A stretch of DNA of 64,000 bases, from positions 6,002,472-6,066,471 of the forward strand of contig OZ025213.1 of the NCBI GenBank assembly GCA_964019055.1, in the 5' to 3' direction. Positions 11,775-25,200 of this stretch are shown here, one piece after another. The notes beneath the pieces were generated by a model. It had not been told where the DNA came from. It made no database searches and saw only the letters and a list, made by a program, of their open reading frames with translations. This stretch comes from Anthopleura xanthogrammica. Taxonomy: Eukaryota; Cnidaria; Anthozoa; Actiniaria; Actiniidae. A program made the position numbers and the translations under genes. How positions within the stretch are numbered: the first letter of the stretch is position 1; every line of letters starts with the position of its first letter.

Positions 11775-11989
11775 GCAGCACAACCTTTAGCAACCTTTCT
11801 TGAAATAGCTGTATTGCCACTGAGCTATTTGAATATGGGTGTAGGTCTGAAAAAACTGGTCTGTACTGAAAAACCGCTTCAAGCGGGTAGAGGATATACT
11901 ACTGCAGAACTAAATTCTCTACAATTCATATAGACCCTCAAAAATCTGTAGGCCCGGCCTATACGCGGATCTATATGTTAGCTACGTGC

Positions 11990-12165
11990 GTAAAGTTGCG
12001 GACCCACGGCGCAACATTGCGCACAGTATTGCAGGAAATCTTGTTTATGTGGGACCGTTTTCTACTTCAGTAACATTGAGTGCAACAAATTGCGTCGTGT
12101 GGCATGGCTCGCAACATCGATTGCCTGCAACATTGCGCGCAATGTGGCACTGTGTTTTAAACCCT
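11990..12165 (-). repeat. Dispersed repeat, copy 2 (inverted relative to 350-470)
   Basis: Reverse complement of this segment matches 355-430, including the AATGTTGCAGGCAATCGATG core. It also has its own internal alternation of GCAACATTGCGC-type motifs. No coding capacity. Confidence 0.5.
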
Positions 12166-12275
12166 AAAAATAACTGAATTGTTTCAAGATTATAGTAACT
12201 TTATATGACTGATATTCAAAGATTTTCTTTGACATTATTAAACACTGTTTGTCGTGCGTGGTTAGAATGAACGTT

Positions 12276-15200
12276 TTAAATAATTCCGATAAACGTAAGA
12301 CTAGAGTCCAGCACAACTTCCCCTTTCGCGACAGTATAAGGAGCCGTTGGTTTGTTATCTAGCTTTTTCTCTTGATTCATAATCGATTGAATTTCGGAAG
12401 ATCCCGACGATGAAATCTCATCCAATAAAATCCCATAGTCACTGTTGGAATAAATCGATGAACGTTCGTCTTTGTGAACACTAGATGACGTGTTATGGTA
12501 CGCATCACTGGATACCGATCTTCGCTCGTAATTCTCACTATACCCAGCATCGCTGCAATCACAGGGAATCATTCCTTTGCTCAAATGATTCCTGCTCATG
12601 CAATCAAAGGAGAACACATTCTCGTGTCGTTTCGGTTTCTCGTCTTGGTATGAGAATCCCGTCCTCTCCGAAGAGGCGTATCCATGGCTCTCATCACACT
12701 CCTTGAGCGACGCCTCGCGCCAGGAATTTCTTTTTAATGAATTATTTGCCGTCGACGGGAATGAATTTCTGTTAGGTGTGGAGCTTCTAGACCTGTCTTG
12801 TATTGCTGGGATGTAGTTTGGATGGCTAGGAGACACAGGAAGAGTATTCCCCGTATTCTTGGTAAGAATGTGTTTTAATGGCGAGTCACCGATGTAAAAT
12901 TCGCGATTAACGCTGCCACCATATCGCTGCAGTGTCAGGGGGGAGCAGTCAGAGTTTCTATTCTCTCTCAACGAAAGACTCCTTTTAATAAGTCTATTTT
13001 CACGTAAGACAGGTTTATTAGCGTCACCAGTTGGAGTACAAGACGATGACAGCGAAAATTGACGTGTTTCTTTCATGGAGTTAGTTCTCGAAACCGGTCT
13101 ACTATCCGGGCGTGTACTTGGCGCCTGCGAGCTCCATGGCCTCACGACTCCTACTGCGCATGCGTTGCTTCTATCTCTTGAAGAGTCAAGGGTAGCTTGG
13201 TTTGTGTGGGAAAACTTTTCTGCTTCTCTAACTTCATACGAACTATTTCTTCCTCTAAAAGAATCGAATTTTCGTAACAAAGTTTGGTTTGTAGGTGTGG
13301 TTTTTTCAGTATCTTTTACAGGCGTGCTATGCCTGACGAAATCACTCGTATTCAGATAAAACGCTTTTTCCGCTAGAGAAGATTTCTTAGTATATTCGCT
13401 TGACAAAGGTCGTGTTAGGTGGTGATAGGGTTTTGAGATTCCTGTACTCTGTTCATCTATTCTTGATGTAATAATATCATAATCAACAGGTCTTGGCGCC
13501 TTGTTGTTACTGCCTGCAGTAAACGTATTACTTCGGACCAGACTGGGGCGTTTTTTGTTTCGAGTAGCAAAAGAATTACTCCTTTGTATCATTGCAGGGT
13601 TTTCGTCAGTATGGCTTTCGTTTGCTGAATGTATTGCCTTATTTTTCTCTTCCTCGACTTTGGTTTCTAATCTTGGTGCATTAGTTACTTTAGATTTGCC
13701 TATGCCGGGTATGGCATCACTCTTTGGTTTCGTAGGCTCAACATCTTTATCATTCATACTCCCAGGCTTTTGATCTTTAACTGTTTCTGTGGTTGTTCCG
13801 CCATGTTTGCCTTTAATAAAGCAAGCAATTTGTCCCCAAACTGTCTTTTTCGGAGTCTTGTCATTCGTTTTCTTCGTAGGATTTCCACTACTAGGAGAAG
13901 CAGTATTATTCCTCTTTTCTTTCTTATCGGATTTCGAGTCTTTAGATTCTTTACTCGTATTTAATGAGTTAGTTTCCTTTGAAGAACTCGCATTGTTATT
14001 GGTCTTTTTTTCTCCTCGCCTGTGCTTCTCACACAAATGCGCATGCTCTGTTCCCTTGGAGTTGCGTACGTTTTGCGCATGCGTAGAATTCGTTTTATGA
14101 TTGGTGGATTCGCAGACCACACACCGAACATGTTTTTCTTGAGTCTTTTCTTTCACGGCAGACGTCATTTTCTTTTCCTTCTTGTTGTCCTCAGAGTCAC
14201 TTTGGTTGTCCACAAGCACGAAATAATCATTTCCCGAGGAATATACTTTCCCTTCCCTGAACAGTATTCCAAGAGAGTCTCGTATGATGTTAGGTTTAGG
14301 TACATGCACGTACTGGTATGTATGTGCAAGGTACTCAAACACATGTTGTTGGCTGCTTGGTAGGCTGTTTTTGTTTAATGCAGCTATCGCTTCATAAACA
14401 GCTTTTGTCAGAGGTAAAAATGGCGCTTGTTGGATAATCTCCGTGTCGACAGACTTGATAGTTCCTGAAAGAAATACAACTCGTATTTAATCTCAAATGA
14501 GAAAGATTACTTATTTACTTATCCGTTTTGTTATTTAGAATGCAGAAACTAACACTAACACTGCCATTGTCATGAATCTATCTCCAGTGAAGAAAAAGAG
14601 CAAAGTTCAGCAGTAGCAATATCATCATCATTTGAGTCATCATTTCATCATCATCATCATCATCATCACCAGCAAAAACACTGATGAAAAGAAGCTAAAA
14701 GAGCGCCATTCAAGTTTTTTTTAAAAGCGTACCCGCTCTTTTTATTCCTAAACCTAGACCTGTTGTTAAGTAAAAGAAACGAGATTGTTTTAATAAGTAT
14801 AGTATATATTTCTCTCTCTAGAAACAAGACTTTTTTTCTTGCAATAACGCAATCATTTACCAGTCTGCTCAATTCTCATACTGCAGGGATACAGGAGTTT
14901 AATACAGCCCCTGGCAGTCAAGCCTGAACTGTCATGTACGCAACCGGGCGGATCATTAACACTCGTCTAAACTAATAACAGTGTTGCCGGTATCTGGAAT
15001 AATCTCGAATAATATCGATCTAGGATAAACAGACAGCTATCGTCTACTTCACTGATGAAAAATGTCTGGGTATTTTCATTAGAAATCTCCGATCTTCCAG
15101 ATAACGTTATGTCATTTTCCAGAAACTATTGTGTAATATTTGATTAACATGTTAACACCTCATCATTATGGCGTGCCTAACTGACTGCTGTGATCCAATT

Positions 15201-18061
15201 TCGTCTATCACGCAAACACTTTATTAAAATACTCGAATCTTTCAGTTTTTGGAGGACATAATACTTAGCTCGATTATTGCAAAAAACTTCTAAAAAGAAT
15301 AGTGAAACAAAGTCAACAGCTGCTGAAAAAATAAGGCGAAATCTTAAGACTGAAATCAATTGGGGGTTCTATCTGTGTTGCAAATGAATGAATTGAACTC
15401 AAAATATATTGTATGCAAAGTTTTATCTCTGCGTGATGTGGTGTAAAGGAGTGCTGCTGCAGTACTGATGCATAAAAGAGTCACACATACACACACGTAC
15501 AGATCAGTCATCTGCTGGCCACAAAACCAAAACAACCCTAAACAACTTCGTACTTGATAAAATTTTACTCGAAAAATATATCAGGATTTCCAGCGTAGTT
15601 ATTCACTAAATATTAGTACCCAGTAACTTGATAAAGAAAAATAATTTTTTTATGAAAAGACAGGTTTCAGTTGGTCGAAATATTTCAAATAATTTCGAGG
15701 TCGTATCGCAACAGGATGGCGACCACATAGTGGCAAATCGGTATAATTTGATAACAACTCGATTTGCAAGAACAGATGAATTTTATACAAGATTTCAAGC
15801 GCATCAACTTTACTCAGAAAAATGTAAAACTGTGTCCGTGGTATGTTTTTGTACGGTCTAAGGAACTGCTAAAGTTTTGTAATAATTCTCAAACCAGCAC
15901 CTGCTTAGGCGCCTTATAGGAAGAAAATTTCAACAACTCTTTCTTGTTATTCTTGTCAATGATATTGTTGTTTGAAATAACTCATTATTACAAGGCTTTA
16001 TATTTTGAAATTATACACAAATACATGCAATTCAAAGCATAATTATATAAACATCTTACAAAGGAGGTTTTGTTTAGTGGAATGCAGTACTTGAAAGAGC
16101 AGTACGCCACGTCATTCTTTGAAGGCTTTTCAAGCCGACACCATTGGTTCAAACTCTTAAGTACACTCTTATTTTTGATAAAAATATATACGTATATATA
16201 AATTCTCAAAGTTAACTCAAGTTGAACTTAACTTAATCAAAAGGGCAGAGGCACGAGTCGAAAGAAAAAAGTTTTCTATCAATTTTTATTCTAAATAGGA
16301 TGTTTTTAAAATTTTATTCTACAAGGAGAAAGAAAGTTTACGAACTGCTTAAAAACAGGCAAATTTTATTGAAATTGTATAGAATTTTTTTTTAGGATTT
16401 TGGCTCATTAAAATTCAATAATTGGAACACTTGAAAGGTTTCTACGGATGTGTTTAATGAACGACGTAACGATAGTGGACCTCCGTCCACACGCGGCATA
16501 AGTGAGCATTTTTTTAGCGCTTGGCAGTATGTTAGAGCTTATCAGTGGACTGAAACCACAGCCTCGTGGCGAGAAAAGTCGTGAAAAAAATCCAAAAGGA
16601 CGAGTCTTTAGTAGAGAATTTTCAACTTAAGCTTAGTAGATTCATCGAAATATATGCAAATTGGTTTTTATAAAATACACAGAATGGAATGGAAGCAAAA
16701 GGCCTTTGTAGAAAGATAGTATTATGTAAATATATAAACTTCAAAATGTGAGCAATTATAGAAAAGAGCTACACAAAACGTATAAGTAGGATTCATAAAC
16801 AGAACAGAGAGGTTCGTAATGTCACAAGACAGGATGTGTAAATCAACGTTAATAAAAGAAGAATGGTTGAGCACAGTTAGTCCACGCTTCCTCACCAACC
16901 GTAAACAAAGCTCCATGAAGCTAGGTTCTAGCATCATATTTTTATGTGCTAATCAGCTGTTTTTGAGGTGATATCCCAACAAACGTAATGACATGCCTAT
17001 ATGAAATAATACACTTATTCATAAGACTTGGCTGTACAAGTAAAACTGCATTTTCACTGTTTGAATAATTAGATTTTAGATCGATAGAACCGGACGAAGA
17101 CTGAATACAAGATAAATAGCGCCGCAAGGTCAATACCACCACCAGAATGTTCTATTTGATGTTTTTGATTACTTTACAACTAAACACTAAATATCTCGCT
17201 GCTGTACAAGATTCAGAAGACTATTTTTTCACCAGCAGATCTGAGAATCGCTGGTGAATCGAAGGCCACAGATAATCCACTTCACGAAAACAGTGCACTA
17301 ATTTGAAATTTACCGCACGATTCAAACTCGACAAGCCGTCAAGCAAAACAAACTTTGATTATCTTGAGCTACTTTAGAAAGAAAAATAAACCCCTTGCTT
17401 TAAGACGGTTGGTTTTTATGGGCCATATCTGTAGTATATATGAATATTACGGGTTTATTTTGATGGTAAAATATATGGAAACAAAATACGATTGTAAAGC
17501 ATTTAGTGAAAAGTTGATCAACACTAGCGAATAGGAATGATGAGTGAAATCAACAACCCCTGTTGGGTAGTTTGTCAAACTCATCATCACTTGAACACGT
17601 TCAACAGGGCGGATTAATGTGCTCATGAGATCTAACGGTGATTTCTACTCATTCACCGGTTGATTTTGAGCACATTAACTAAAGTACTCACCGATCTCTC
17701 GTATATTGAACTGGCTAGGGCTCCGTAGAAATCGTCTGCGCCATGCTTCTTTTATGACTTCCAAGTCTTCGAGCGGACCTTTAACGAGAAGAGTAAATGG
17801 CTGAATCCATCCTGCGAAGCGAATTTCTGACAGGCTTTCGTTGAGTCTGGTGTGTAACGTGGATCTGTTCTCTTCTATGAAGGAATCGAACAGACCCTTG
17901 CCTGTATATAGTTGTGGTTTGTTCGGGTCGTTTGTGGTAACGTTCTGGTCAGTAACATCCAGAGAAGACGGAGTGAGTGAAATTCCAAGTACATTGCTAA
18001 GTAGAATAGAACACTTTGGTGCTCTAGTACACTCCCGAGTTGATTTCGAACTTGTGGCCAT
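12276..18061 (-). CDS. STOX: Storkhead-box (STOX-like) winged-helix protein, two coding exons
   Basis: Coding exons are 17692-18061 (residues 1-123 plus one base) and 12276-14464. The split codon G|GA gives glycine 124; the donor is GTGAGT and the acceptor TTTCAG. Total 852 residues. ATG at 18061 has an in-frame stop two codons upstream. Exon 1 carries a segment (FAGWIQPFTLLVKGPLEDLE then AWRRRFLRS) resembling the conserved N-terminal region of STOX1/2. Residues about 137-212 form the storkhead winged helix: FLPLTKAVYEAIAALN, VFEYLAHTY, then DSLGILFREGKVYSSGNDYF. That matches the vertebrate block (KERKIYHTGEGYF). The remaining ~640 residues are polar, rich in Ser, Asn, Lys and Thr, with no folded domain that I recognise. 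Length is close to human STOX1/STOX2 (about 920-990). Storkhead proteins are forkhead-like DNA-binding factors. Which vertebrate paralogue it resembles more cannot be decided by eye. Confidence 0.85.
14465..17691 (-). other. Single long intron of the storkhead-box gene
   Basis: About 3.2 kb between the two coding exons, flanked by GTGAGT (at 17691 downward) and TTTCAG (at 14465). It contains the microsatellite at 14626-14668 and no other recognised feature. Several 60-77-codon open frames here lack motifs and are taken as chance. Confidence 0.6.
14626..14668. repeat. ATC/CAT trinucleotide microsatellite in the storkhead intron
   Basis: A run of CAT/ATC triplets with two interruptions, in the 3.2-kb intron between the two storkhead coding exons. 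Much longer ATC-type arrays occur at about 40098-40712 and 62066-62540. Confidence 0.8.
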
Positions 18062-21000
18062 ATTTCATGACGGCTCGATAGGCTGTCCCGTTCGCCTATG
18101 CAAAATAATCTGACCACCAACAACCTTCACGAGAACAACCTCACTCGCTAACTAATTCATAAACCATCTCAATGCTGTTACGGAGGTGTCGATCAAGTTG
18201 TCAATCAAACTCGGACAATCCTTTTGTAATGGAAATCAAAAAACAACCATAAGCGAAGGACCGTTTAGACCTTTGGCCTAAGTAAACCACAAACTATCTA
18301 ATGATGACGAAAATATAGATTTTAGACTATTATCCTGTCATCGAATGAGATGACTTGACTTTAATTTTCATCAGTGCGTTGTGTACAGATGAAAATTTTT
18401 TTGCAATATTAGGAAATCGAAAATTCTATGCTTTTTACACCTGCAGCAATGACTGGTAGGGCTTGTTTTCGTTGACTGCTGGCTTTTAGAGTACACTGCT
18501 ACATATAAACTATACATATAAATTTTTTATCTTATACAGTATCCGATTCTCTAAACATTTTCTACGGTTTTTTCGAAGAATTTCTACCTAATGAGTTCTT
18601 ACGCAAGATTGTAAAGCAAGTTTAATACAAAGTCTACACCCCTCCCATCCCCTTTATTATTTATTATTATTTAATTCTACAAGCCTTATAATTAAGTAAA
18701 ATACTAGCTAAGAAGTCTAATATAGTGAAATCTCCAGGTCGTTTTATCAAACGAAATCAAAACGCACACCGCTCATGTTTAATGATGTGTACATGTTGCA
18801 TATCAGATACGTTTCCTGCCGATACTGTCTCAAGCGTTCAGATTGCAAGAGACTCACAGGAAATTGAAGTTTAGTTTACGCACGAAGATGCCCGAGGATA
18901 TGTAGGGTATTAACTGTGCTTTCTCATATATTTTTTCCCGGAAATACTTGAAAAATAAATACTCTTTAATTTCGTAATGATTTTTGGACTTGGTGGCTGG
19001 TTTGGATGAAATCAAATGTATAGACATTTCTGGAGTAGTGAATCAGGTGGATATATAAATGTAAGTAAAAGTAGTCATCTTCTCGGAAACCAAGTGCGAT
19101 GCGCGACTCATTTTTTCAATCTTAGGTCTTAGACTGGAGATTTTTCCGCGGCAATCAAGACTTAGAAAAAGCAAATTTTATCAATAAGACTCGAAAACAG
19201 GCGCGCTTGAAATTGGTTTTCCATGGGACCAATTAATTGCGGGCTGGGGAGCAGTTCAAAGTAATAGTTTTGGATTTGAGTTCGTCATATTTGCTAAATA
19301 TAAGTTTCCAACGAAACTAGCTTTTGTTCACGTCTTCATATTGATGTTTCTAATAAAATACTCAGGACTTGTTCGTTTTATTTTTATCTCGCGATATCTT
19401 TACGGAATATAATTCCGTTCTTCATGCAAAATTAAAGCTGGGTGCCCTCTAACATCACTGCCTTTACTCGACTCAGTAAAAGCCAAACATTTAGTCTTTT
19501 CAATCTATGTGGTATCTTAGGACGATTCATTGGTGTTGAGATATTCGAGTGGAACTTCGATTTTCACTGCATGATTTTTCGCCTTGGGCCGCGCCTTGAA
19601 GTGTTCAGTATAATCAGTAAGAATCAGGCAAAGAGCCTAAATAATTCACGCTAATTCATAAATATGTGATTTCATGTCCTTTCAGTGTGGCTGCACGAAT
19701 CATCGTGGAAAACCTGGCGGAAGTAAGTCTTTGTACATTATACATATATCAAGGCCCGCTGGACAAGGATAGCAAAGTGAATCATTAAAGGCGGAAACAG
19801 TGAGATTACTGGCTTAACAGATGCCTCACCGTGGCGCTTAATGGATTAATGTATCAAAACACAGCGGAAATGCCGTAGTTTACATAAAAACAGAATAAAT
19901 AACAATCCAATGACTGAATATGTACGAGTTTATTATTTGTACATCCCTCATGGACAGTAGATGGGTTTTTGACGTCATATTTGCCCACAAATAACTTTTT
20001 AATGCAGAAGAAAACCGATGAAAATGTTGATTTAAGCTGGACATTTCCTCACGCTGTAGTTCACTCTCCTGGATGTGTCGGAATTAGAGTAAATACGACT
20101 GTTCACCTTGGGCTTTCATGGTGTTTAGAGAATAATCTATGTTTAACCCACTAAAACAAAAACAGATCATTAAGAAATATTGGATTTACGGCGAAAACAC
20201 TTGGTAGCCCACCATAGAATTATTGCGTGACGACCCTAAGAGCGTCTGCGTGGAGGGCTAACCATGACCTAGCCTGTATAGCAGGCCCTCGTGAGGGGAC
20301 GTGCGGGCTAACCATGACCCATTAAATGTTAACGACAAGAGTATTATACGTGTTATGGGAAATGCTTTAAAAGGCCAGGAAGGAAGATGGTTTGTATTTC
20401 AAAATATATATTTCTAAACAGAGGTTGACCGCTATAAATGACTGCAAAAACCCTCTTGGGGACTTTGTCAACGGGCCGCTGAATAGAGGGTAGCCGCTCA
20501 ATAGGTCTTCTAGATCCTGTCACGGTAACATCAAAGTTGAATCATGCAACTTGTTTTTGGTACTGCAAAACGAAAATGTGGTTTAATTTCTGAGTTTCCT
20601 TATTCAATTTTTTTAAATTTATGGTATTTAATTGCTTAATCTTTTTCTTCGCTTTTTTTCATGGACGACACTAAAAGCAAAATGTTACTGAGATCACGCT
20701 CGCATTAGGGCCGCCCTACCGGCAGAGGTACAGAGCTATTAACGCGGGAGCCCTGTGGAAAGTTAAACCGCTCGATCCTAGTCTCTTTCTTTTTTCCTCA
20801 CACAGGAAGCCCATACCAGTCAGGATTGGTGTTTGGGTTACCTGTGGCCCACCCAAGATACAAAGTAATGATTTGCTGAGAAGACGACGTCGTCGCTTAA
20901 TTTGTGATGTACCCGTCACTTCTCTGATTGGGTAGATTTTGACATGTGATCGGAAGTAGCAGTTGCTTTGATGTGGACTGTGGTCGGTAAAAAAAAGCCG

Positions 21001-22292
21001 ATAGAAAAAAAATCTCAAGATGGAAAAACTTCTAGCAGTAAAGCAAATCTATAGCAGCCCTGAATTGAATCTGATCTCAGTCTCACTCATTATATCACAC
21101 GGATTTCCAAGCATTTACAGAGTGTATTGTTGAAAGATCGATCGATCAGTGGTTGGAATGTATACTTTGATAAAAGGATTGGTGTCGAGTTCACGTTGTT
21201 CAGGAAGACGAGGACACGATTCCCTGTGGTGCGCGAGCCGGCTCACATGGCAGTTTGAGTGACACAACTTAGTTCTTTTGTGTGCGCAATATTACAAATC
21301 ATAGTTTGGTACACACGAGGTACTGTAGTCCACAGTAGTCCACAACTCACGGCAGCCCTCCGTTACTAAATCCTATCCTATAGAACTAGAGGTAAGATGG
21401 AACTAAAGCCTTCAGGGTTATTTCTTTTGAACACTTTGAAAAGATCAACGTTAAGGCAGGGGGGCAGCGATGGGAAATATTTAGGACTTGGGACTTGAAA
21501 ATCCTAAGGAAGTCTTCAATTTGTTGTCAATGAAAATATATAGAGGGGTTTTAGGTCTTGCTTCTCTTAAATAAGAACTGTTTATGTAGACTCAAGATTG
21601 CTAGATGTAATATCAATCAATACAAAAGCACAGCACCGCGTGTAATGATGCTAGGGTCGCAGTGTGGTATTGGGTGAATCCACGCTAACCTTAAGCTGTT
21701 AATGATTCTTTGAAATAAGTTACCTGTGATAAGATATTCTATTTAGTGAGGAAAATCGAGGTAACTGTGCCTCTCTGTGTCCGGGTTTGTTAGACCTTAC
21801 TTTAGAATAAGAACCCGGCTTACAATTGACTTAAAATCAATAGCGCAATCATTTGAGACGGACTGACTTAAGGAAGGAAATCCTCATCTTATGATCATTG
21901 ATTTAATCATGGGTTTGACAAGACAAGAATCTACAAAATGTTTTCGCGCCGAAAAAAGTATTATACGATAAAAAAGATGCTGGATACTCAGATAAGCAGC
22001 CACGATAATAGTGACAGACAGCTGTGGAAAGTATTAGGCGATGAGTATTTAGGAATCTATATTTTTCTGGGTGTGATGTCCAAGGGAGGAGGAACATAGA
22101 TCGCGGCGAGTTTTTAAGGTGGTGACTTCCGTTTCATAAGTGTCACACAATTCTCATATATCTCTCTTTGTTCGCGAAAGTCGCGACTTTATAATTACCT
22201 AATCACTCTAATGCTCTAATCTTGCTTACTGAGTTCATCGTTATTTCTTAATAGATCTCGAAGGTGAGAACTTGCAAGTATTGCCAAGAGCT
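18062..22292. other. Region between divergent storkhead and mucin-SPARC genes
   Basis: The storkhead gene reads leftward from 18061 and the mucin-SPARC gene rightward from 22293, so this 4.2-kb stretch contains both 5' flanks. Apart from a possible small non-coding exon at 19686-19722 and the start of the mucin-SPARC 5' exon near 22254, I see only AT-rich sequence and short unsupported open frames. Confidence 0.5.
19686..19722 (+). other. Possible 5' untranslated exon of the mucin-SPARC gene
   Basis: A 37-bp segment bounded by a good acceptor (GTCCTTTCAG) and a strong donor (GTAAGTCT). It lies upstream of, and on the same strand as, the exon with the signal peptide. That exon itself seems to begin at an acceptor (TTCTTAATAG near 22253), which implies at least one upstream exon. 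The link is inferred from position and splice signals only. Confidence 0.25.
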
Positions 22293-25200
22293 ATGGAAAG
22301 GATTGGAGTTCTTTGGATCGTTATGGCTGTCATTCTTATCGCCTTGACCTCACCATCGGTAGGTGATTGTAGTTTTACCACTGGGTCTGTTCTAGGTATA
22401 ACTTTCTGTAAACTACTTCAGGCGCTATGCGCGGATGAAATAATTTGACCTAGTGGTTTAAGCCAGTTTATGATAAAACAGGAGTGTCTTTAGGCTAAAA
22501 ATATTCATTTGTTTAAGCAGTTTTTCCGGCATTATGCCCGGAAAAGTTGCTAGCTCTGTTTTGAGATGGAAGCCGGCCACTTGTATCCAAACATATCTAG
22601 GAGTAGGTGGAAAAACAAAGGCGCTACTGAGGTGATGGCATAGGACATAAAGACTTTCTTCGTGGGTTCGAAATAACTTCTCAGAGCTTTAAGAGTTTTG
22701 GAGAATTTAAAAAAAGAAATAGTTTTTTCCTTTTTAATGCTATTCAGAGGATCCACTATCCGAGCCACCGTCCTTGTAGTGACTTTATTAATCACTTTAT
22801 GAATCAAAGTTCATAAATCTGTATGCAAGCTTAAAAATCGAATTTGAGTAAGCATTCATTATTGACATATTCTCCCCCTTGCTGCGAGGCAGTCAGACAA
22901 ATTACTCATCAAATACACCATTCTTCGACCGATAAAAAATTAAAAAAACGCGTTCAAAATATTATCGCTCTTAAAGATTTTTTGATAAATAGAAAAATGC
23001 GCAAACTGAGAACTGAAAGCGACTGTGCTCTGAGATAGCCCCTGATCCTTCACCCTTGTATAGGTTATCATAATGTTTGATGTAGGACTCGATCAGAATT
23101 GTTTAAAAAAATGACCGATATTCGATGCGTCGTCCTTCCTCCAACTCAGAATTTAGTGCAACGCTAACTTCCTTTGGTCCTAAAACTCATGTTATAGTTA
23201 TCTTTTTGTTTACTGTTTGAAAAAAAAGAGTACTTATGTTTTGGATAGCTGAGACTCGACACAAGGAGCGCCCTATGCCCTTTTCGAGCCCCCCGATGAT
23301 TGAGAACTAAAGAATTGTGTTACTTATACTGTGGGGGACTTTCAAAATGATCTTTACAAAGCTAGATGGAAAACATAGCGACTAGGTTAAGATGGTAACG
23401 AGATGAATCGGAAAATACGAAATTTTTAAGTGGCTTCGTTTTTATAAACTTGGGAAGGGGATTTCTAAGCTTAAAATCAGATAAAAAGATATCAAGGATA
23501 ACGTGATCCCTAAAGTATTTTATTGGGTGTAAAATGACGATTAAATGCCATAATCGGAATTCCTTGACCCGTGGAAGGATACTTTGCTTCATGATGACAT
23601 TCTAGCAACGAATACGCTATAGAAGCTCAAATCGAAAAGAAAAAATCCAATTGAACTTTTTAGTTTTGGCCGGCGTAATATTTTCCCCATTTTAGACCAC
23701 GTGTCATTATCTTAGGAATATGATTATTTGTTTGATAGTTGTCCATAGTGATGCACACCGTATCTTCGCAAGCGTTACTGTAAAACAAAGATATGATTAC
23801 GAACAACATGATAAATGATGGTTCTCAAGGAAATGACACGTGGCCTGAAATGGGAAAAAGTTACACCCAAGCTGAAAAGGGTTTTTATTTGACGAACAGT
23901 TAGGTGTTGTTATCGTAATTAACTCGGATTGGAATTTTTATGTGATATGGTTGGAAAGATAAAAACGATGAGATAATATACATTATAAAATATGATTTTC
24001 TCTCCCTTCTCTCTCTCTCTCCCTCTCCTTCCCTTTCTCAACCATCATTATTAATCGAAGAGAAGATAAAGAAAAAATGTTTTATCAATTTTAATGAGAG
24101 TGGCGGCTCTTAGCGTCTGCTTTAAGTTTCTAAGGCATTTCTCCTTTTTTAGAGTCTGGTTTCAAAGTCCATCTACACCCAGTACGTACTGATAGATTAG
24201 CAGCAATACCATGGGAGATTTTCCCTCGGATGTGGTATTCTCAGGAACTTTAGTTGATTGTTTATAGACACTAAAATCAATAAACAGCATAGAAAACAAG
24301 CGAGGCGGTTTCAGCAAGGATATCCTGTTTTGCTATCGGTCGGTCGGCTATGCGCCAGGTCTTCAACCCAACCCCAAACCTGTCTGATAATAATACCACA
24401 AGCATAATCAGTCTCCCTCCTGCAGCTAGCTAGATTCTATAGAACTTTCGCGACTTTGTTCTTAATTGCAAAAATATGCTTTCCAGATATATCAATGGTG
24501 AACTTGAGTAAGAGCTAAGTAACTCATTCTTTCCTATGAATCACTGTGTCCAAGGACTTAATAAAATCATTGGGAATCATTTTACGGTATATCCTGCTTA
24601 CAGATAATCTTCTTATAATTCTTCATGCCTTTTTGGGCCCGGCTAAGTAGGGTAAATGTAAGGAATATCTTGTCAGTGGATTCAGGATAGCAGAAGTGAA
24701 AGCCAATTATCTGGCTTTAGACGATTTGTGTTTGATACAAGGATGTGACGTGACCTTTATGAAGTTTACCATTCCTCACATGTGCATGACACATAAATAA
24801 TAATATTTGATAGGAGATAAAACGAATATTTTACTTAGGGATGGACCATTAGATAGTTGATTTGGGGGGGGGGGGGGGGGGGGGGTTGCGTTAATCCCCA
24901 AAAAAATATCGAGCAAGCCCTTAAACCTGAAACTTCTGGGAATAAGAACTTTTGTTCAAAAAATTTCCAGGTGATATCAGACGAAGAATCTTTTCTCAGA
25001 GGTTTTGAATTGGGTGGCAACGTACATAGCAACGCGTTACCGATTTGGTCTATGATCGCAAGACCATTCAATCAAGTTCAGAATATCTTTTTAGGAAAAT
25101 GTCGCCGTTTGCTATCCTCACTTGTTCAATCTATCTTTCTTGACATGGTCAGTATCTAAAAGCCTTTATGATTTTAGGAAAATAACCTCTTAAAAGAACA

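Larger units (their letters stand above)
9770..12275. other. Intergenic region between the GPCR and the storkhead-box gene
   Basis: Mostly AT-rich sequence without recognised genes. It holds a C run at 10589-10608, a small possible membrane-peptide frame at 11574-11774 (minus) and a dispersed repeat at 11990-12165. Part of it should be the 3' UTR of the storkhead gene (minus strand, below 12276) and the 5' flank of the GPCR (above 9769). Confidence 0.5.

Noticed and set aside
12485..14363. Several plus-strand frames of 60-113 codons
   Set aside because: Antisense to the storkhead coding exon, with no domains or splice support.
20716..21018. 100-codon minus-strand frame
   Set aside because: Basic, low-complexity translation with no recognisable domain, no flanking exons and no start context that favours it.
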